The notes: generated from the letters alone by a model not told the origin. Counted from the stretch's first letter, positions 17,616-26,273 are shown. The stretch: 64,000 nt of DNA from JBHIET01 sp046760785 (GCA_046760785.1 JBHIET010000002.1:23622-87621); one strand, 5' to 3'. Made by a program: numbers and translations.

Positions 17616-18790
17616 GCGAGGCCCGGTCCCTTTTCGAGGTGTGCTCGCACTGGCTGGCGCGATCGGGGATCGTCGCGCCCAACGGCGGTGTCTACGACGG
17701 GTACGACACGGCGCGGCGCGTATATCCTCGCCTGTATAGCGAGATCACCGGCTATGCGGTGAGCGTGTTCCTGCGTCTGGCGGCCTGGACAGGGGAGGCC
17801 GCTCATCTCGAAAGGGCGCGGCGTAGTGGAGATTATCTGTGCAAACTGCAACGGCGGTCCGGAGAACTGGGCGAGGGGGCGGTGGCTCACTGTGTTCCGC
17901 ACGGTAGTACCCGTCCCTGTGATGAGAGTTTTACGTTTGACGCGGGGATGATCCTTCAGGGGTTGTGTGAATTGGCGGCCTGTGAAGGGGATGCGCGCTA
18001 CGTGCAAGCAGCGCACGACGCGGCAAGGTGGTTGTTAGGGTTCCAGGAGAAGGATGGTGGGTTTCGCGCCCGTCGCAGGTTAGGTGGGGGGGATCGTTAC
18101 CAGGTGCCTACGTTTGAAAGTGACTATGGGTGCCTGCACGTCAAGCTGGCAGTCGGACTGTTGCGCGCGGCGGACCTCACGGGGGATGGGAGCTTTGCAG
18201 CGGCAGCCCGACTGGTGTGTGAGTGGGGACTGGGACTGCAGGCGCCCGATGGCGCGTTTTGGGCCAATGTGCGGCGCACCCACGTCTTTGCGCACGCGCA
18301 CTGTTACGCCACAGAGGGGTTGCTTTTCGCGGCCCATCGTCTGCGAGAGCCCCGCTACGCCAGGGCTGCTGAGAAGGCCGGCCGCTGGTTGTTGCAGGCC
18401 CAGGATGATCAAGGAGCTTTGCGCCAGTACTACAAAGGGCATCCGCGTGGCCCACTCCGCTGGCGGGTCGAGTGCTTGGCTCCGGCACTGGTCAGCGACG
18501 CCACTGCCCAGGCTGTTCGCATCTGGCGTACCCTCGATGCACAAACCGGCGATCCGGCCTTTCGTGAGGGGGCTGAACGAGCACTACGTTACTTGCAGTC
18601 GGTACAGATCAAACGCCCGGATGAGCCTCGGATAAATGGTGCGCTCTGGTATCGTATACGCCCTGTGGCAAGGACACGCTGGCACGGGCCGATGGTATAC
18701 TCCTGGCCGGTGATGTTTGCGCTGGCAGCCAGCCGCTACGCCTCCGATGTGGCTCTGGATGAGACGGCGATGTGTGAGGCGTTGTTCTGA
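17612..18790 (+). CDS. Alpha/alpha-toroid (six-hairpin-like) protein
   Basis: 392 residues from GTG 17612. Repeated helical pairs recur about every 50-60 residues with aromatic/acidic motifs such as FDAGMILQGL, GFQEKDGGF, ESDYGCLHVKLAVGLL, HAHCYATEGLL and LVSDATAQAVR. This pattern fits the (alpha/alpha)6 or terpene-cyclase-like toroid of six-hairpin glycosidases, uronyl epimerases and polysaccharide lyases. No signal peptide is seen, so it may act in the cytoplasm on a lipid-linked glycan. It is coupled to the methyltransferase upstream and the GT4 downstream (TGATG). The exact activity is unknown. Confidence 0.55.
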   Translation: MSEARSLFEVCSHWLARSGIVAPNGGVYDGYDTARRVYPRLYSEITGYAVSVFLRLAAWTGEAAHLERARRSGDYLCKLQRRSGELGEGAVAHCVPHGSTRPCDESFTFDAGMILQGLCELAACEGDARYVQAAHDAARWLLGFQEKDGGFRARRRLGGGDRYQVPTFESDYGCLHVKLAVGLLRAADLTGDGSFAAAARLVCEWGLGLQAPDGAFWANVRRTHVFAHAHCYATEGLLFAAHRLREPRYARAAEKAGRWLLQAQDDQGALRQYYKGHPRGPLRWRVECLAPALVSDATAQAVRIWRTLDAQTGDPAFREGAERALRYLQSVQIKRPDEPRINGALWYRIRPVARTRWHGPMVYSWPVMFALAASRYASDVALDETAMCEALF

Positions 18791-19941
18791 TGGCTCATCG
18801 CATTCTTTTCCTGCCGCACTTTCCGGGACTGAACGTGCGCGTGCGCTCGTACGAACTGGCCAGGTGTCTGGCGGACGCACACACGATCCACTATCTGTGT
18901 TGGCCCGTCTTACGGGCGCGGGCGGAGCTGCTACGGGCGTGGCACGGCGTGCGCTGTTGGGCCCGTCCGCTGCGCGTGCGGGCCCTGGGGAGTGGTGTAC
19001 ACGAACTGCGCGCCTCGCGCTTGCTACTCAAAGGCTCACTGGCCCAGGCGTACAATCGGTACCAGTTGGCGCGTTGGATCGCGGAACTGGACATAGACGT
19101 GGTCGTGAGTGCGGATTTTCGGTACACGCCGTTTCCTCATTGGTTCAAGGGGAGGGTGGTGTACGTCTATGATATGGTTGACGCCTTCTGGGATGAGCGG
19201 CGGCACGAGGCGGCGCACATCCGGAAGTTTGTGGGCGGGGAGTTGGCAAAGGCCGACGTGGTGACCGTTTGCTCGCGCCGGTTGGCCGAGAATGTGCGCC
19301 GGCTGTGGGGACGGGAGGTCGAGGTGTTGCCCAACGGGGCAGACTTGGCGGAATTACGCGCGGTTGCACCGGAAGATGTGACTCGTCTGCGTGCGTCGCT
19401 AGGTTTGGAAGGGCGTTGGGTCATCGGATCTATCGGCAACCACGGCCCCTGGTCGGGGTTGGAGTTGCTGCTTGGAGCGTTCCAGCGGATTAGAGCGCGT
19501 ATGCCTGAGGTAGCCTTGCTGATTGTGGGACCGGGTTCGGAAGTGGATCGGCTATCGCCCCGCTACGAGCGCGACCCTGACGTGTGCTTCACCGGGCCGC
19601 GTCCTCCGGAGGAGATGCCGCTTTTTTTCAACGCATTGGACGTCGGTACGTTGCCCTTTGAGGTGAGTGAGTTTACCCACAGCGCCCTGCCCCTCAAGGT
19701 GATCGAGTACTCGGCCTGCAACAAGCCCGTTGTCTCGACCCCTTTGCGCGGCGTCATGGATTTGGCGTTCCCGAACATCCGGCTGGCGGAGTCCGACGTG
19801 GAAGCCTGGGCCGCTGCGTTGCTGGCCGCGCGGACGCACAGTTGGGATCGGCACGACCTGGCGTGTAGCGTCGAGGCTTATGACTGGCATGCCATCGCCG
19901 GACGGTTGCTGGATGCCATCGAGAGCCGAGGTATCCTGTGA
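18790..19941 (+). CDS. Family 4 glycosyltransferase
   Basis: 383 residues, GT-B fold. The N-terminal domain starts with HRILFLPHFPGLNVR. The C-terminal donor domain includes EVLPNGADL, IGSIGNHGPWSGLELLL, LLIVGPGSE and LPLKVIEYSACNKPVVSTPL, the segment that carries the conserved acidic residue of GT4 enzymes. It starts at ATG 18790, overlapping the preceding stop by one base. It should transfer a sugar from a nucleotide donor with retention. A 107-base gap without recognisable coding content follows before the next GT4 gene. Confidence 0.85.
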   Translation: MAHRILFLPHFPGLNVRVRSYELARCLADAHTIHYLCWPVLRARAELLRAWHGVRCWARPLRVRALGSGVHELRASRLLLKGSLAQAYNRYQLARWIAELDIDVVVSADFRYTPFPHWFKGRVVYVYDMVDAFWDERRHEAAHIRKFVGGELAKADVVTVCSRRLAENVRRLWGREVEVLPNGADLAELRAVAPEDVTRLRASLGLEGRWVIGSIGNHGPWSGLELLLGAFQRIRARMPEVALLIVGPGSEVDRLSPRYERDPDVCFTGPRPPEEMPLFFNALDVGTLPFEVSEFTHSALPLKVIEYSACNKPVVSTPLRGVMDLAFPNIRLAESDVEAWAAALLAARTHSWDRHDLACSVEAYDWHAIAGRLLDAIESRGIL

Positions 19942-20048
19942 GAGTCGCTCGAAATGGCCGCTATGTCTTCAAAGCGGTGCGGTTTGCCTGGGGGCGATAA
20001 TGGGTCGGGTGGGGCGAGTTTTCCTAGAATAAGTTGATGGAGTAGCTT

Positions 20049-21173
20049 GTGCCGCAACGTCGTCTGAGCATTCTACAGGTCACGCGCCAGTTTTATCCTT
20101 CCGTTGCCGGCGTCGAGGTCGTGGTGGAAAACCTGGGCCGCGAACTCATACGTTTGGGACACCGCTGTGAAGTCGTGACCTTGAACCACCTGTTCTATGC
20201 TTCCGACCGTCGCTTGCCGGCGGAAGAGAATCGGCTAGGTATCCTGGTGCGTCGCATTCCATATTGGGGTGGGCGGCGCTTTTTCGTAGCGCCGTCGGTT
20301 CTGCATTGGTTGCGCGACTTTGATGTAGTACATGTGCACAATACTGACTTCTTCTGCGATTTTCTGGCCCGTACGCGATTTCTACACCACAAACCGTTGC
20401 TACTGACGACGCACGGCGGTTTTTTTCATACCTCGAGTGCAGCGTGGTTAAAACGGCTTTACTTTGGGACCATCACACGCGGGTCGCTGCGTCGTTTTGA
20501 CGTAGTAACTGCCGTCAGTGAGTCCGATCGGCAGCTCTTTGTTTCCGTTTGTGATCGGGTCCGTGTCATACACGATGGTGTGGATTTTCCAACCTATAGT
20601 GCTGTCGAGAAACGTATTGAACCAGGGCTGTTGGTGTATGTAGGAAGGTTGGCCAGCAACAAGCGAGTAGACGCGCTGCTGAAAGCTTGTGCGCTGGTGT
20701 ACGAACGAATGCCGCACGTACGTCTGGTTCTCATTGGGATGGATTTCGAGGATGTGCGGCCAAAACTAGAAGCCCTGGCCGGCCAGTTGGGTGTCCAAAG
20801 CATGGTTCAGTTTCTGGGGTCGGTGCCGGGAAGCGTGCTACGGGAGAATCTGGCGCGGGCGAATCTTTTTGTGTCTGCTTCTGAGTACGAGTCTTTCGGC
20901 TTGTCGGTGGTCGAGGCAATGGCGACCGGCACGGTTCCCGTTGTGAATCGCTTGCCCCCGTTTGAGCAATTTATCGAGCCTGGGCAGAATGGATGGTTCT
21001 GCGACTTTTCTCGCCCAGGCGAGGCCGCGCGAGTACTCGTCAAGGCGTTGTGCTGTCCGATGGGAAGGTTGGAGCTGATGGGGCGTCGTGCCCGTGCGGT
21101 CGCCGAACAGTATGACTGGGCGCACATTGTGGAGGAATGGGAGAGCCTATACTACCGCGTATTGGGCGTGTGA
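20049..21173 (+). CDS. Family 4 glycosyltransferase
   Basis: 374 residues with the GT4 layout: N-terminal VTRQFYPSVAGVEVVVENL, central HDGVDF, donor-domain YVGRLASNKRVDALL and LFVSASEYESFGLSVVEAMA, whose acidic pair EYESFG is the retained GT4 signature. GTG 20049 lacks a clear ribosome site. The base composition is less GC-rich than the upstream genes, with more A/T-ending codons, which may mean a different origin. The gene is not coupled to either neighbour. Confidence 0.85.
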   Translation: MPQRRLSILQVTRQFYPSVAGVEVVVENLGRELIRLGHRCEVVTLNHLFYASDRRLPAEENRLGILVRRIPYWGGRRFFVAPSVLHWLRDFDVVHVHNTDFFCDFLARTRFLHHKPLLLTTHGGFFHTSSAAWLKRLYFGTITRGSLRRFDVVTAVSESDRQLFVSVCDRVRVIHDGVDFPTYSAVEKRIEPGLLVYVGRLASNKRVDALLKACALVYERMPHVRLVLIGMDFEDVRPKLEALAGQLGVQSMVQFLGSVPGSVLRENLARANLFVSASEYESFGLSVVEAMATGTVPVVNRLPPFEQFIEPGQNGWFCDFSRPGEAARVLVKALCCPMGRLELMGRRARAVAEQYDWAHIVEEWESLYYRVLGV

Positions 21174-21285
21174 ACCGGTTCGGTCCGCTCCTCGAATCCA
21201 ATGACAGCTCCGCCAGCCATGGGGATCGGCACACAGGGAGTAGGCTTGTGAGACAGCATACCTCCCGTGAGAATGGAGTAGCGTG

Positions 21286-22077
21286 ATGTCCGATGTTTGG
21301 GGTAGGGTGAGCTTGCTGGGTATCCCCATTGACGCGCTCACGGTCTCACAGCTCCATGACGAAATCACCGGGATCATAGAGGCGGGGCAGAAGGCGCTCA
21401 TACTGAACGTGAACGTCCACTGTATGAACTTGGCCTATGAGCGTCCCTGGCTGCGTGGCATGCTGAACCGCGCCCGTATTGTCTTCTGCGACGGGGCCGG
21501 GGTGATGCTGGGAGCGCGGCTACTGGGGGAGCACATCCCGGAGCGGATCACTTACGCCGACTGGCTTTGGCAATTGGCAGAACTCGCCAGCGTCAGGGGA
21601 TACACGATGTTCTTCTTGGGCGCGAAAGAAGGGGTCGCACGGCTGGCTGCCCAGAATCTGACAGCCCGTTTCCCCAATCTGAAAGTGGTCGGTACGCATC
21701 ACGGCTACTTTACCAGGACCGGGTCGGAGAATAGGCGAGTGGTTGAGTTGATAAACTCCCTGCGCCCCAACATCCTGATTGTTGCTTTCGGTATGCCTCT
21801 CCAGGAGAAATGGCTCAATGAGAACTGGGAGAAGATAGAGGCCAACGTTTTCCTGACAGGTGGAGCCTGCTTTGATTATGCGGCTGGGATGGTGCCTCGC
21901 GGCCCGCGCTGGATACTTGACCATGGCCTGGAATGGTTGTATCGTCTATGGAGCGATCCGCGCCGACTGTGGCGCCGTTACGTTATCGGCAACCCGCTCT
22001 TTGTTTTGCGTGTGCTGAAACAAAGAATTGCCCGACATTCTGCTCGACAGATTGACAAAATGCACGAAATGTTATAA
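21286..22077 (+). CDS. WecG/TagA/CpsF-family glycosyltransferase
   Basis: 263 residues with the signature run of this family: LNVNVHCMNLA, FCDGAGVMLGARLLG, FFLGAKEGVA, VVGTHHGYF, ILIVAFGMPLQEKWL and GGACFDYAAGMVPRGPRWI. WecG adds ManNAcA and TagA adds ManNAc to lipid-linked GlcNAc, fitting wecB upstream. ATG 21286 has GGAG seven bases upstream; GTG 21283 is an alternative. Its last codons overlap a promoter (22052-22080), and a diverged copy of this 3' end lies at 22877-22942. Confidence 0.9.
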   Translation: MSDVWGRVSLLGIPIDALTVSQLHDEITGIIEAGQKALILNVNVHCMNLAYERPWLRGMLNRARIVFCDGAGVMLGARLLGEHIPERITYADWLWQLAELASVRGYTMFFLGAKEGVARLAAQNLTARFPNLKVVGTHHGYFTRTGSENRRVVELINSLRPNILIVAFGMPLQEKWLNENWEKIEANVFLTGGACFDYAAGMVPRGPRWILDHGLEWLYRLWSDPRRLWRRYVIGNPLFVLRVLKQRIARHSARQIDKMHEML

Positions 22078-22080
22078 AAT
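22052..22080 (+). promoter_or_regulatory. Promoter within wecG-like 3' end
   Basis: TTGACA (22052-22057), 17-base spacer, TAAAAT (22075-22080). It overlaps the last codons and stop of the glycosyltransferase and lies 32 bases before the HTH gene at 22113. Confidence 0.75.
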
Positions 22081-22112
22081 GCTCTAAAGTCTCAGTGGCC
22101 AGGAGGTGAGAG

Positions 22113-22484
22113 ATGGTAACAAAATCGTCTACGGTGACAATGAAAAAGGCGGCTCAGGTGCTCGGTATCCATCAGGAGACCATCCGCAACTGGGAGAAGC
22201 GGGGGTTAATCCGACTGGTGCGTTTGCCAGGCAGTGGCTATCGTCGCGTGCCACGCGCGGAGATTGAGCGACTCTTGTCTCAGATGGCTGCTCCCTCTGA
22301 TCCGTTCTGGGATGGCCAAACCGCTCGGGCTGTTGCTCGGGCGCAGGGTGTCCGACCGGTGCAATCTATTGATGACCTGTGGGCCGATTTCTGGCCGGAG
22401 GACGAATCGGTGGAGGAGTTTCGGGAAACAATCCACGCATGGCGTCAGCGTGACTTGGAGATGGAGCGGGAACCGTCGTCATGA
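22113..22484 (+). CDS. MerR-type HTH protein, probable antitoxin
   Basis: 123 residues. Residues 8-55 form a MerR/excisionase-type winged helix (MKKAAQVLGIHQETIRNWEKRG, a pattern read in two parts: helix-turn-helix, then the wing GSGYRRVP). The C-terminal 35 residues are acidic and amphipathic (DDLWADFWPEDESVEEF), like tails that wrap around PIN toxins. AGGAGG lies 6 bases before ATG 22113. The stop overlaps the start of the PIN gene (ATGA), the normal antitoxin-toxin arrangement. A role as DNA-binding antitoxin and autoregulator is inferred. Confidence 0.7.
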   Translation: MVTKSSTVTMKKAAQVLGIHQETIRNWEKRGLIRLVRLPGSGYRRVPRAEIERLLSQMAAPSDPFWDGQTARAVARAQGVRPVQSIDDLWADFWPEDESVEEFRETIHAWRQRDLEMEREPSS

Positions 22485-22876
22485 TGCTGTTAGACACTGA
22501 TGTGGTTTCGTTCCTGTTCAAGCGCGACACTCATATTGCCCAGTATCTTCACTTCTTGGAAGGTGAGATGCTCTCCATCTCCTTTATGACCCTGGCGGAA
22601 CTGTACCAGTGGGCTTATATCAGAAATTGGGGACAGCCACGCATAGAACGACTGGGGACTTGGCTGCGTCGCTTTGCCGTGTTGCCGTATGACGCACAGG
22701 TCTGTCAACAGTGGGCAGCCGTGCGCGTCGAGCGGCGCAGACAAGGACGCCCGATTTCCGTCCAGAATGCGTGGGTGGCTGCGTGCGCACTGCGGTACGG
22801 CTGTTCACTGCTGACCCACAACGCGGCTGATTTTGCTGACATCACCGGCCTGGTCGTCACAGCCGTGGATGCTTAA
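22481..22876 (+). CDS. PIN-domain toxin-like protein (VapC family)
   Basis: 131 residues covering the whole PIN domain: Asp5/Asp7 in LLDTDVVSFL, Glu40 in MTLAELYQW, then GRPISVQNAWVAACAL and THNAADFADITGL with Asp117. PIN toxins are Mg-dependent RNases acting on tRNA or rRNA. The third acidic residue, usually Asp in the x-x-D-A-W-I-A-A segment, is Asn96 here, which may weaken catalysis. The gene starts at ATG 22481 over the antitoxin stop. A promoter and a remnant of the glycosyltransferase 3' end follow immediately. Confidence 0.8.
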   Translation: MMLLDTDVVSFLFKRDTHIAQYLHFLEGEMLSISFMTLAELYQWAYIRNWGQPRIERLGTWLRRFAVLPYDAQVCQQWAAVRVERRRQGRPISVQNAWVAACALRYGCSLLTHNAADFADITGLVVTAVDA

Positions 22877-22942
22877 CTTTGGACATTCTCCATCCTGCGT
22901 GTGCTGAGACAACGAATTGACGAGGCACTTGAAGTGTTATAA
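22877..22942 (+). pseudogene. Remnant of a second wecG-like 3' end
   Basis: Reading ILRVLRQRIDEALEVL and TAA (22940-22942), this mirrors the true gene end (VLRVLKQRI, then TAA at 22075-22077). Bases 22897-22919 match 22008-22030 at 21 of 23 positions, and both end in GTTATAAAATG. About 24 bases are missing from the second copy. Nothing of the rest of the gene precedes it. Confidence 0.7.
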
Positions 22943-22945
22943 AAT
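22917..22945 (+). promoter_or_regulatory. Duplicated promoter before MNT gene
   Basis: TTGACG (22917-22922), 17-base spacer, TAAAAT (22940-22945). It is the counterpart of the promoter at 22052-22080. The expected transcription start is only a few bases before GTG 22961, so the mRNA may be almost leaderless. Confidence 0.65.
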
Positions 22946-22960
22946 GGCACAAATTAGCGG

Positions 22961-23356
22961 GTGAGCAGATTTCCGCTGACAGTAGCTCATCCTGACGGCA
23001 CAACTTGCGAGGAGTACCTCGTCAAGTGCGACAATGAGACCTCCCTACCTTTGCCACCTCGGCTTTTGCGGAACTTGCTAGAACTGGCTCGCAAGTACCA
23101 GGACGATGGATTGACTCTGTTGGTCTTCGGGTCCTTTGCCAGAGGTGACCAGCGCCCGACGTCAGACCTGGATCTGGGGGTGGAGTGGCATGGGAAGCGC
23201 AGGCCAGAGATCTTCCTTCGCCTATACTGGGACGTGCAAGAGCTACCAACGATCCGGAAAATCGAGTTGGTTGACTTTGAGCAAACCGATTCGGACTTTA
23301 GGCGCGTGGCTGGATTAGACAAGATCTATCTGGTCGAGAGGAGGGGAGCGCAATGA
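22961..23356 (+). CDS. MNT-type nucleotidyltransferase domain protein
   Basis: 131 residues with the minimal nucleotidyltransferase motif GSFARG (57-62) and SDLD (68-71). MNT proteins usually pair with HEPN toxins as antitoxins that AMPylate them, but no HEPN gene follows here. The next bases hold only a very short frame and then a broken radical-SAM gene. The N-terminal 35 residues (PDGTTCEEYLVKCD) look like a small beta domain. GTG 22961 has no ribosome site, consistent with leaderless translation. An orphan or solitary antitoxin role is inferred. Confidence 0.65.
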   Translation: MSRFPLTVAHPDGTTCEEYLVKCDNETSLPLPPRLLRNLLELARKYQDDGLTLLVFGSFARGDQRPTSDLDLGVEWHGKRRPEIFLRLYWDVQELPTIRKIELVDFEQTDSDFRRVAGLDKIYLVERRGAQ

Positions 23357-23363
23357 TGGAGAT

Positions 23364-23718
23364 ATGAAAATTGCCATCTCCTACCCCCCCCCTGCAGGGT
23401 CCGGGCAGCCCTATGCTGACCCAGAATCGCCAGTTCCAGTGGTACCACGTTAACATGCACTACGGCTACCTTGGCCAATCCGACCTGCTGGAGCTGATGA
23501 AGCGGGCGGGCTTCCGCAAACTAAAGATGGAGCTGGAGTCGGCCAGCCAGTCCACCCTCGACCGGTTGAACAAAGGCATCACCGTCGAGCAGAGCGTCGA
23601 GGACTCGCGGCTCATCGACTACCTGCGGCGCGGGGCCAGGGCGGTGGTCGGCCACCTGCGCGATTTCCTGAGCGGTCATGGATGGCAGGGCGGGACAGGC
23701 GGGGAAGCTGGGCGATGA
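23364..23718 (+). pseudogene. Broken B12-binding radical-SAM gene
   Basis: The frame starting at ATG 23364 reads MKIAISYPP, then loses frame at a run of nine C (23384-23392). The other frame continues with GSPMLTQNRQFQWYHVN, the classic N-terminus of B12-binding radical-SAM proteins. It then jumps to LLELMKRAGFRKLKMELES and LDRLNKGITVEQ, which belong to the middle of the radical-SAM domain. One base too many in the C run plus a large internal deletion explain this. The CxxxCxxC cluster motif is absent. The last bases overlap the start of the next gene. Confidence 0.75.
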
Positions 23719-26177
23719 GCGATCTCCGTGGTACGACGAGGGCACGCTGGCGCTACCTGGCCCAGGAATCGGCGCTGATTCTGTTGATGGGCTATGTCCT
23801 GCTGCTGGGAGGGACGTTTAACGGCCTGGTGCTCTATCGCCTCAATCTCATCAATGCGTTACTCATCGCCATTGTGGGCGCGTTGTGGCTGGGTTGGCGT
23901 CTCTGGCGACGATGCCCCCTCCCGCGCACCCACCTCGACTACCCGCTGCTGGCACTGTTGGCGGCCTACTTCCTTGCCACTGCTTTTTCGATAGACCCAC
24001 GTCGCAGCATTGGCTTCACCTTGCAGATGGTGCTCTACGCGCTGATCTTCTATTTACTGGTCGACCTACGCCGGTCGGGGTGGCCAACAGCACTGTTTGT
24101 CAAGATACTACTCATCCTCAGTGGATTCATCCTGTTCTTCGGCGTTTGGGAATTGGTGCGCTGGTATGGCGAGTGGCTCTCCATCGCCGGCTGGGCTAAC
24201 CCCATCCCTCCGGCCACCATTCGTATCCGTGCCTTTCTGGGACACCCCAATTTCGTGGCCGCGTTCCTCAACCTGCTGCTCCCGCTGGCTATCGTGCGTA
24301 CGCTCCGACAAGGGTGGAGCACGCGCATCCTGCCAGGGTTCTGGACTTTGGTTGCGCTGGTGTTGATCTTCTTTACTTCCTCACGGGGGGGCTGGCTGGG
24401 GACGGTGGCGGCGCTGGGCAGCCTGGGGTTCCTTTTGTTCCTGGGTCATCGCTCACTTGCCTACCGCGCCTGGAGTCGGCTGTGTCGCCATCCCTGGTGG
24501 CTTGCGGCACTGGTGATTACGTTGCTGCTGCTGAGCCTGTTGCTGGGGGCGCTGGTCGTGCGGCAGGCTCAACACCCCTCCCACGGCGGCGGGTTCGGAT
24601 CTCGACAGTGGATCTGGTCGGCCGCCTGGCAAGCGTTCCGGGGCGACCCACTGACCGGCAGCGGCCCTTTCACCTTTGGTTCGGTCATGACGCGACTCTA
24701 CTCCATCCCGCCCCAGATGCTTCTGGCTCACGCTCACAATTACATCTTCAATACCGCCGCTGAGATTGGGTTGCCTGGGCTGGTGGCGCTGATCTGGCTA
24801 GCAGTTTCGCTGGCCCGCGTCGTACTGTATCGTTGGCACGCACTCCCCTCCGGACACCGCCTCGCTGTGAGTGGATCCATCGCCGCGCTCGTCGGCTGCG
24901 CAGTGCACAGCATGTTTGACACCCCACAGACCATGCCCACCATCTGCGTGGTGATCGCGGTGGTGCTGGCGCTACTGGTGGCTGGAGAGCGTCCCATTGC
25001 GCGTTTACCTCGGAGTGTTGGCAATGCGGCGCTGCTCGTCGCTTGGCTGGTCGTCACACTGGGTGGCTGTTGGGCGTTGCGTGCCTACGCTCCTTTCTCT
25101 CGCGGGGTGCTGGCGGCCAACCTGGGTGATTGGGAGACAGCGACAGTGGAACTAGACCGCGCTGCCAACCTTGATCCGCTCAATGCCTTCTTTCATCTCC
25201 AGGCTGGCTACGCCTGCGGGCGCGTGGGTTTGGAGACCGGTGATCGAGAAGCCCTGGGGCAAGCTCTTACTCACTATGAAGCTGGTGTGGCGTTGGAACC
25301 CGACTTCTGTACCAACTGGGCCAACCTGGGTGTATTGCGTTGGGCTGCTGGTGATGAGTCCGGGGCTATCGAGGCACTGGAGAGAGCAGTAGCGCTAGCT
25401 CCCAACGAGCCCGCCTTTCGGCTCACGCTGGGCCGTTTCTACGAGGCCACGGGGTGCGAAGCAGATGCCCGCGCGATGTATGAAGCGGCGCTGAAATCCC
25501 GTCCCTTCTGGGCATACTCTCACTTCTTCCGCGCCACTCCCCTCCGCGCTGAGCTGCGCGATGAGTGGCTGGACCGGCATCCCCGCGCACTCCTCCCACA
25601 GGAGCCGGAGCTGGCTGCCGGTTGGGAGGCACTGGCTGCTGGGGCGCCTGCAGAGGCACAGAACCATTTCGAGCGCGCCCTGGGCCTTAACTCCCCCGAC
25701 GCCTACCGTGGGCTGGGGCTGGCTTATTTGGCCCAAGGTGAGTTCGCGCTGGCCGAACAGATGCTGCGCACGGCTCGCTTTATCCCTTCTTCCTTTCCCT
25801 GGGATAGTAGTCGCATTGGGATTGCTCTGGGTCAATTGGCTGTCGCCAGAGGTGACTGTGCTCAGGCGGTCGTCGAATACGAACAGGCGCTTGACGAACT
25901 GCGCCAAGTGACCTCCTTCGGGCCTGGTCGTATGGACACTGCCGACTATGGCTGGTACATCTTTAACCGCGAGAGTATCATGCCCGACTTGCTGCCGGGG
26001 GTGGAGTACATTCGTTTCACGGATGATACCGTTGATGCCCTGCTGGAACTGGGTGCTTGCTACGAGACCTTGGGCGACACGGAGGCGGCTGCGCGGGTCT
26101 ATGCTGAGGCCCTGAAGGCTGCCCCCGACTGCGATGCTGCCCACGAGAGGCTGATCGGATTAGGAAGAGCGCCATAG
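23715..26177 (+). CDS. O-antigen ligase/Wzy-like membrane protein with TPR domain
   Basis: 820 residues. Residues 1-460 hold about 12 membrane segments with a large external loop containing FGSRQWIWSAAW and AHAHNYIFNTAAEIGLPGL, the hallmark of the Wzy_C/O-antigen ligase family (PF04932). Residues 470-820 are soluble TPR-like helices (NLDPLNAFFHLQAGYA, GDESGAIEALERAVALAP, GDTEAAARVYAEALKAAP). Members polymerise or ligate lipid-linked glycans outside the membrane. ATG 23715 is preceded by GGGGAAG and overlaps the end of the broken radical-SAM gene. It closes the polysaccharide region. Confidence 0.85.
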   Translation: MSDLRGTTRARWRYLAQESALILLMGYVLLLGGTFNGLVLYRLNLINALLIAIVGALWLGWRLWRRCPLPRTHLDYPLLALLAAYFLATAFSIDPRRSIGFTLQMVLYALIFYLLVDLRRSGWPTALFVKILLILSGFILFFGVWELVRWYGEWLSIAGWANPIPPATIRIRAFLGHPNFVAAFLNLLLPLAIVRTLRQGWSTRILPGFWTLVALVLIFFTSSRGGWLGTVAALGSLGFLLFLGHRSLAYRAWSRLCRHPWWLAALVITLLLLSLLLGALVVRQAQHPSHGGGFGSRQWIWSAAWQAFRGDPLTGSGPFTFGSVMTRLYSIPPQMLLAHAHNYIFNTAAEIGLPGLVALIWLAVSLARVVLYRWHALPSGHRLAVSGSIAALVGCAVHSMFDTPQTMPTICVVIAVVLALLVAGERPIARLPRSVGNAALLVAWLVVTLGGCWALRAYAPFSRGVLAANLGDWETATVELDRAANLDPLNAFFHLQAGYACGRVGLETGDREALGQALTHYEAGVALEPDFCTNWANLGVLRWAAGDESGAIEALERAVALAPNEPAFRLTLGRFYEATGCEADARAMYEAALKSRPFWAYSHFFRATPLRAELRDEWLDRHPRALLPQEPELAAGWEALAAGAPAEAQNHFERALGLNSPDAYRGLGLAYLAQGEFALAEQMLRTARFIPSSFPWDSSRIGIALGQLAVARGDCAQAVVEYEQALDELRQVTSFGPGRMDTADYGWYIFNRESIMPDLLPGVEYIRFTDDTVDALLELGACYETLGDTEAAARVYAEALKAAPDCDAAHERLIGLGRAP

Positions 26178-26273
26178 GAGAAAAACGAATGCTGGGAGTT
26201 TGTTTCAGGAGAGGGTGGCTGAGTGATAGGGACGCTGGGCGGCGGATGGCATAGCTCTTCAATATGCATCCAG

